A stretch of 64,000 nt of DNA from Bog-756 sp050014755. Its GTDB lineage: Bacteria > Actinomycetota > Acidimicrobiia > Acidimicrobiales > RAAP-2. The notes under the pieces were generated by a model. That model saw nothing but the letters and a program-made list of their open reading frames with translations, had not been told where the DNA came from and did no database searches. The stretch lies in the NCBI GenBank assembly GCA_050014755.1, contig JBEKCS010000002.1:32361-96360 (forward strand), read 5' to 3'. The position numbers and the translations under genes are program-made. Positions 59,589 to 64,000 of the stretch are shown piece after piece (the first letter of the stretch is position 1; each line of letters starts with the position of its first letter).

Positions 59589-60976
59589 CCGAGGATCTGG
59601 TAGTTCACGCTGATCCCGACAAGTTGTTTTTCATCTCGATGCTCATCAAGGACATTGAACTTGTTCCGGCCGTATTGGATCTTGTTGACAACTGCGTCGA
59701 CGGGGCTCGTGCACTGTCAATCGAAGAGGGAACCCAAGGTTCCGATCATCCGTACAGCGGGCGACGGGTTGACATCAACTCGGGTAGGGATGCATTCGAG
59801 ATCACTGACAACTGCGGTGGCATCGATCTCGATACTGCGCGAAGTTATGCTTTTCGATTCGGGCGATCAAAGGATTACAAAGGCGTTGCCGGAAGTGTTG
59901 GCGAATTTGGCGTCGGAATGAAGCGGTCATTGTTCAAGCTCGGTAAACAGTTCGAAGTGAAGTCTAGGAGCAAGAGCAGCGAATTCGTACTGAAAGTAGA
60001 CGTGGATAAGTGGGCTGCGGAGACCGATCCAGAATGGACCTTTCGCCTATCCTCCGCGAAATCCAATCTGAAGCCCCCACCGGCGAAGCAGCTCGGTACT
60101 ACTATCAAGGTCACGGGTCTTCACGACACTGTTAGCGAAGATTTCGCAAGCCATCTGGTGATAGGCCAGCTACGTCAACAGCTGCGACTCAGACATCAGG
60201 GTGCCATACAGAACGGCCTGCTAATCCATTTGAATGGCGAGCGCCTCACTTTGCATCTTCCTCAACTACTCAGTGGACCTAGCTTCAAGCCGTTCAATCG
60301 AAGCATGGTCCTCAATGAAGTGCAGGGAGACGTTTCCGTTCGCGTTATCGCTGGCATCGCAGCACTGGAAGGAAAGGGCGAAGATCAGCTGAACGATGGA
60401 GATGCCCAAGACTTTCGATCTCCGAGTGACGCAGGTTGGTGGGTTTTCTGTAATGAGCGGTTGCTTCTTTACGCAGACAAGACCGCACTCACTGGTTGGG
60501 GTTCTTCTGGAGCTGCTTATCACCCGCAGTACCGGCGATTCCGCGGCTACGTATACCTGTCGGCTTCCGACACTGCATTGCTGCCTTGGAATACAACAAA
60601 GACTGGAGTGGATCAGGACTCCCGCGTATGGCGAAAAGTCCTCGCGGTTATGCAGACGGCGCTGGTTGAGGTGCAGGCTGTAATAAACAAGATCAAGAGC
60701 GAAGGCGAGGAGGCCGATATTCCCGGCTCCACGTCGGTGACTGCATCCCTAGCAACTGCCACACCCGTGCCTGTGCGGGAACTTCCAGAGTCGCAAAGCG
60801 TTGAATATCCGAAGCCGCCTCCGAGGCGGCGAAAGCCTAAAAGCGAACAAAAGGTCCAGTTCAATGTCGAACGAAACCGCTACGAAGCAGTCGCGGAAGT
60901 CTTGGATGCGACGACGACGTCTGAGGTGGGCCGGGGCGTATTTGACTACTTCTACGACCGGGAGATCGAGGAATAG
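59585..60976 (+). CDS. GHKL ATPase, MORC/MutL-like, restriction-island type
   Basis: A 463-residue protein with a histidine-kinase/Hsp90/MutL ATP-binding fold. The motifs are VLDLVDNCVDGARAL (N-box), ITDNCGGIDLDTA (G1) and VGEFGVGMKRSLFKLG (ATP lid). An S5-like middle domain and a Lys/Pro-rich linker (PPPRRRKPKSEQK) precede a conserved C-terminal tail. MORC-like ATPases of this type are known from restriction-modification loci. The gene abuts the next one (shared base at 60976), implying a complex. The in-frame GTG at 59507 is less likely. Confidence 0.8.
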   Translation: MTEDLVVHADPDKLFFISMLIKDIELVPAVLDLVDNCVDGARALSIEEGTQGSDHPYSGRRVDINSGRDAFEITDNCGGIDLDTARSYAFRFGRSKDYKGVAGSVGEFGVGMKRSLFKLGKQFEVKSRSKSSEFVLKVDVDKWAAETDPEWTFRLSSAKSNLKPPPAKQLGTTIKVTGLHDTVSEDFASHLVIGQLRQQLRLRHQGAIQNGLLIHLNGERLTLHLPQLLSGPSFKPFNRSMVLNEVQGDVSVRVIAGIAALEGKGEDQLNDGDAQDFRSPSDAGWWVFCNERLLLYADKTALTGWGSSGAAYHPQYRRFRGYVYLSASDTALLPWNTTKTGVDQDSRVWRKVLAVMQTALVEVQAVINKIKSEGEEADIPGSTSVTASLATATPVPVRELPESQSVEYPKPPPRRRKPKSEQKVQFNVERNRYEAVAEVLDATTTSEVGRGVFDYFYDREIEE

Positions 60977-61878
60977 TGTCTCGTCAGCCGATCTACGCTC
61001 TTAGGCCATCCAAACAGGTCACCCGCTTGATGGTGGTCGAGATGCTCCTAAGACTCGGTCCTATCGCGGACCCTTCGAGTTACCAGTATGTCGGCTTCGG
61101 AGCGCTTGAGTTCGTTGACTTTGAATTGATCCACCGTCGACTCGGCATTACGAAGATGGTGAGCATCGAGGGCAAAGAGGGCCAGATCGCAAGGTGCAAA
61201 GCCAATCGACCATATAATGGAATTGAGATACTCGCTGGTAAGTCTAGTGACCAATTGGCGACGATTGACTGGACGCGGCTTAGCATCGTCTGGCTAGATT
61301 ACACGACAGGGATTAATGCCGACCTAATAGCGGATGTAGAATTCTTGTGTCGGGAACTGTTGCCTGGCAGTGTCTTGATCACGACAATCAATGCGCATCC
61401 GGACAAGGAGCTTGGCAAACGTCGAGCCCAATTGGTCGGTGCGGTTGGAGAAGAGCGGATACCGGAGAAGGTGAACGACAACACTCTTGGCGGTTGGGGA
61501 CTTGCCACAGCCCAGAGGGAGATTCTCACTGCGGTCGCTATGGCAGCATTGTCGGGCAGGGCTGATGGCGCCGATTGGAATCAAGTCCTAAACATTCAGT
61601 ATCGGGATAGTGCTCGAATGCAACTGCTTGCTGGGGTGATCGGTGCTCCGGCGTTGGCTCGAACAATCGAAGCATGTACATTTGGTGATCTAGAGTTTGT
61701 CAGAGGAACCGGTGATGCATTGACAATCGATGTTCCATATTTAACGCCCAAGGAGCAACGTGCTTTGAATGAACAGCTGCCTCGTGGATACCGCAAGCGG
61801 CTTTCGCTTCCCGGTGTTGCGAAGTCCGAGATCGATGCCTACGTGGCGGTATACCGGTGGCTGGGCACTGCCGGATGA
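60976..61878 (+). CDS. Rossmann-fold (methyltransferase-like) partner of the GHKL ATPase
   Basis: A 300-residue protein. YVGFGALEFVDFELIHRRLG resembles a SAM-binding motif I region. SIEGKEGQIARCKANRP gives the acidic end of strand 2, and IVWLDYTTGINADLI gives the strand-4 Asp. LLPGSVLITTINAHP follows. This resembles putative O-methyltransferase-like proteins encoded next to Hsp90-like ATPases. Its start overlaps the ATPase stop by one base. Catalysis is unproven. Confidence 0.65.
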   Translation: MSRQPIYALRPSKQVTRLMVVEMLLRLGPIADPSSYQYVGFGALEFVDFELIHRRLGITKMVSIEGKEGQIARCKANRPYNGIEILAGKSSDQLATIDWTRLSIVWLDYTTGINADLIADVEFLCRELLPGSVLITTINAHPDKELGKRRAQLVGAVGEERIPEKVNDNTLGGWGLATAQREILTAVAMAALSGRADGADWNQVLNIQYRDSARMQLLAGVIGAPALARTIEACTFGDLEFVRGTGDALTIDVPYLTPKEQRALNEQLPRGYRKRLSLPGVAKSEIDAYVAVYRWLGTAG

Positions 61879-61986
61879 ATCGGTGAGTAGGCGGGGCATG
61901 CCGGTTCTTCGACGTCGAGGACAACACAGAATTGGAGATAGTGTCCAAAGTCGGCGAAGGTCACTAAGATTGAATGGAGGAAGCCA

Positions 61987-62478
61987 GTGGCAGAAGCACC
62001 TGGTTGGTGGCAAGACGAAACTGGGAAGTGGTTCCCTCCACTCCTAGAGCAGCATACAGACGATGCTGAGTTGAGGGCGTTCGACGAGGATACGTACAAC
62101 CTCCTATACGATGCAACGACTGAACTGCTCGGCCATGCACTGAAGTTGCTCCTGAAGAAGGGCAAGCGCTTCGTGAACCATCAATGGGCGTACCCCAAGT
62201 CGAGTAAGAACATCACGCAGGCAAAAATGTTGACTCTGGCGCAATCGCAGTCGTGGTTAATGCAGAAGTATAAGGCGGGTTTTAACGGACACCTGCTCTT
62301 CACCTGCATAGGAAATAACAGCCGAAGGTCTCAAATGACACTTATCTGTGAAATGCTGCAGACCTCCGATGGTGCCCACATGGTAGCAAAGATGGAGATG
62401 GAAATGAATATGCTCGGGATAGTAAGACAGAAGACGATCAACACATACGTCGACGTGTTTGACTATATCTCTGCGTGA
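61987..62478 (+). CDS. protein with N-terminal DUF2510-like tag
   Basis: A 163-residue protein. The first 20 residues, EAPGWWQDETGKWFPP, look like a short DUF2510/WW-like motif. The rest is an alpha+beta domain (DTYNLLYDATTELLGHALKL, GFNGHLLFTCIGNNSR, MEMEMNMLGIVRQK) with no recognised activity. GTG with GGAGG upstream. AT-rich relative to the host. Confidence 0.55.
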   Translation: MAEAPGWWQDETGKWFPPLLEQHTDDAELRAFDEDTYNLLYDATTELLGHALKLLLKKGKRFVNHQWAYPKSSKNITQAKMLTLAQSQSWLMQKYKAGFNGHLLFTCIGNNSRRSQMTLICEMLQTSDGAHMVAKMEMEMNMLGIVRQKTINTYVDVFDYISA

Positions 62479-62832
62479 ACAGTCACATGGAAATTGCCGT
62501 CGATAAGTTGTAATCGATGACACGACGGAACCTCCGTACTCCACAGGTTGGGTTCGAGAGCGCCCCAATAACGGCCAGGGTCTTTTCGTAAACCTGCCCT
62601 AACGGATCCAGATACTCACGCTGCCCATGAGCGGCGCGGGTCTGCTGTCGGTCAAGGTCAAGGTTGGTGGAGTCAGATGACGAGACTGGAACAGCCCGCA
62701 CGTGTCGTGGTACTTTGCAGCACCACTTTCGAGGGCAAGGGTAAGCTCTATCGGCGGAAAGGACACGAGCAATGGCACAACGCACTGCGGCTGGCGCTGC
62801 GCTTCGATGCGCCCGGAATCAAGTTGGGGCAA
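62479..62832. other. 354-bp gap without a supported gene
   Basis: A minus-strand frame here contains EYLDPLGQVYEKTLAVIGAL, which looks protein-like but lacks a start signal. A plus-strand frame leads in phase into the lipoprotein gene. Both may be remnants of older genes. I see no promoter or terminator I can define. Confidence 0.3.
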
Positions 62833-63762
62833 ATGATTAGTTTCCTTGGTCGATCTCGATTGGCGCTCACAGCAGTCTCTGCGGTGTTACTTGGTTCATT
62901 TGGCCTGGCTGCCTGCTCGTCTCCCAATGCTTCACCTCCTCAGCCGGGTGGATCAGATCAGGCTACGACTACTTCGACTGCAGTTCCGACGGCCACGACA
63001 TCTCAGCCTGCCTTCACTTCGATCGGTACAGCTACGATTCCGTTCGGAGCGTCTGCTTCCATCGTCGTGAGCTACTCCGTAGGATCGCCGATCGCGGCAA
63101 GTAGTTCAGGCGCGATTCCTTCGGCAGCCTCAAGCGTATTCAGCGCATGCTCGCAGCCAGGTGTATTTTCAAGCGCAGATGCTTCAACTCTGGTTTACCT
63201 TCCAGGTCATATATCAATCACTTACCAGGGCCCAATGTCCACAGGCGTGACACTCAACCCGACCAACGATCCGACCGATCTGACTAATGGCAATCCACTG
63301 ACGGCGAGCAATCAATTTGTTGAGGACTTAGACGTAAATGGCAATTGGATCTGCGGAAATTACGACAGCGCGGCCGATGGATTTACAGACACCGTCCAAA
63401 TGAGCAGCGGAGAGTCCCTTACATATCCCGCTTGGTTTATTGCTGGGGGCGTCCTTTCGTCTTCGTACCCAACCTTCACACCTTCGGACTTCTCGTACTG
63501 GGGTGTCAGCGGTCGCCTGGTGACGCTTGAGTCTCAGTATTTCCCGATGGCTAGTGCAGGCACTTTCTCCGGACCTAATGCAACCGCTGGCTGCACGTAT
63601 CCGTCGAGTTCGAGTGCGAGTAACGGGGGAATCTCTCTTCTTTCAAGCACCCCATTCACTGTGAACCTTGCCGATAGCCCTAGTAGTTCGGAATCGAACT
63701 GGACATATCAAGGGAGTTTCAGCTGCCAAGGTCCCGGTGCTGCGGGATCTTCCCAATCTTAA
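62833..63762 (+). CDS. secreted lipoprotein, Ser/Thr-rich
   Basis: A 309-residue lipoprotein: MISFLGRSRLALTAVSAVLL then GLAAC (lipobox Cys near residue 28). A Thr/Ser/Pro linker follows, then a beta-rich domain with six or more cysteines. It resembles in outline the lipoprotein at 395, sharing the Thr-rich linker and sandwich-like strands, but without clear sequence identity. The ATG is preceded by GGGG. Function unknown. Confidence 0.65.
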   Translation: MISFLGRSRLALTAVSAVLLGSFGLAACSSPNASPPQPGGSDQATTTSTAVPTATTSQPAFTSIGTATIPFGASASIVVSYSVGSPIAASSSGAIPSAASSVFSACSQPGVFSSADASTLVYLPGHISITYQGPMSTGVTLNPTNDPTDLTNGNPLTASNQFVEDLDVNGNWICGNYDSAADGFTDTVQMSSGESLTYPAWFIAGGVLSSSYPTFTPSDFSYWGVSGRLVTLESQYFPMASAGTFSGPNATAGCTYPSSSSASNGGISLLSSTPFTVNLADSPSSSESNWTYQGSFSCQGPGAAGSSQS

Positions 63763-63818
63763 GGATTACAAACTGCGCAGCGGCGAGATCCATTGCCAGG
63801 CTGGAAGGATGATTGAGT

Positions 63819-63890
63819 ATGCCTGAATATAATGCGATGGGCTATGCCATGTCCTCCTGCGAGGCGATCAAGGAAGCCCTTGAGGGTTAA
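63819..63890 (+). CDS. possible 23-residue ORF near window end
   Basis: A frame starting MPEYNAMGYAMSSCEA with GGAAGGA 9-14 nt upstream. The composition is plausible for a small protein or a gene remnant. The last 110 bases of the window hold no complete gene. Confidence 0.2.
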   Translation: MPEYNAMGYAMSSCEAIKEALEG

Positions 63891-64000
63891 GTCCCAGCGA
63901 GTGGTGTACAAGCCCGTGAGGTGTTCAGTCCCCGCGTCAACCTGTTGATCTGACTCTACGTCGTCGTATCGAAGGGCTGCCTCCCGATGTCGGTGAGAGC

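Noticed and set aside
1..64000. CRISPR arrays, rRNA genes and further tRNA genes
   Set aside because: No regularly spaced repeats, no rRNA segments, and no other cloverleaf were seen on reading both strands.
63956..64000. Minus-strand C-terminal fragment ending GRQPFDTTT at the right window edge
   Set aside because: Only 14 codons are visible and the plus strand is equally open; too short to call.

Overview
The window is high-GC DNA (about 70% G+C in the left 25 kb) from an actinobacterium (Actinomycetota). The evidence is a mycothiol-dependent isomerase-type enzyme, an F420-type luciferase-like oxidoreductase, a PAC2-family protein, Lsr2, the imuA'/imuB/dnaE2 mutasome and an actinobacterial LexA box. 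The gene style fits Acidimicrobiia, but the order is an inference.

Region 1 (1-25.3 kb) is ordinary chromosome. It holds a lipoprotein, an MDMPI-fold enzyme, a divergent zinc alcohol dehydrogenase/Baeyer-Villiger monooxygenase pair, rsgA, an aldo/keto reductase, the SOS-controlled imuA'-imuB-dnaE2 operon, a folP-holA pair beside a thioredoxin-TPR protein, a phosphotransferase-PAC2 operon, an LLM oxidoreductase, two glycosyltransferases, leuS and tRNA-Ala(GGC).

Region 2 (25.28-40.24 kb) is an integrated element bounded by a perfect 45-bp direct repeat of the 3' half of tRNA-Ala. It carries 12-mer arm-type repeats just inside each end, a tyrosine integrase with an arm-binding domain, an excisionase-like protein, a DUF3987/DnaB-N replication pair and two further overlapping tyrosine recombinases. 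Its cargo includes an uncharacterised soluble-plus-membrane pair, an sce7726/beta-protein pair and a DUF2510-Mrr nuclease. It also carries a striking protein of four and a half repeats of an HTH plus winged-helix-like unit. The tRNA's encoded CCA and a strong terminator now lie at the right-hand copy.

Region 3 (40.2-49.1 kb) looks like a second mobile element placed in tandem. It has a large serine recombinase whose C-terminus is translated from the tRNA repeat, an ImmR/ImmA-type pair, an RHH regulator with its operator, an orphan methyltransferase, a Replic_Relax protein, a VirD4/TraD-like ATPase and several small proteins in overlapping operons.

Region 4 (49.3-64 kb) is accessory DNA, visibly AT-richer than the host. 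A tightly coupled operon encodes a dual-specificity phosphatase, a DUF4254 protein, and IMPase-like, ROK-like, GDPD-like, membrane and metallo-beta-lactamase-like proteins. Several of these lack canonical catalytic residues. It is followed by lsr2, an EcoRV-type nuclease, two m5C methyltransferases with Vsr, a MORC/MutL-like ATPase with a Rossmann-fold partner, and a lipoprotein. No right-hand end for this accessory DNA was found in the window.

Two expression themes recur. Many genes have a TANNNT box only 5-8 nt before the start codon, as expected for leaderless mRNAs. Several genes are preceded by tiny leader ORFs whose stop overlaps the next start (GTGA or ATGA).
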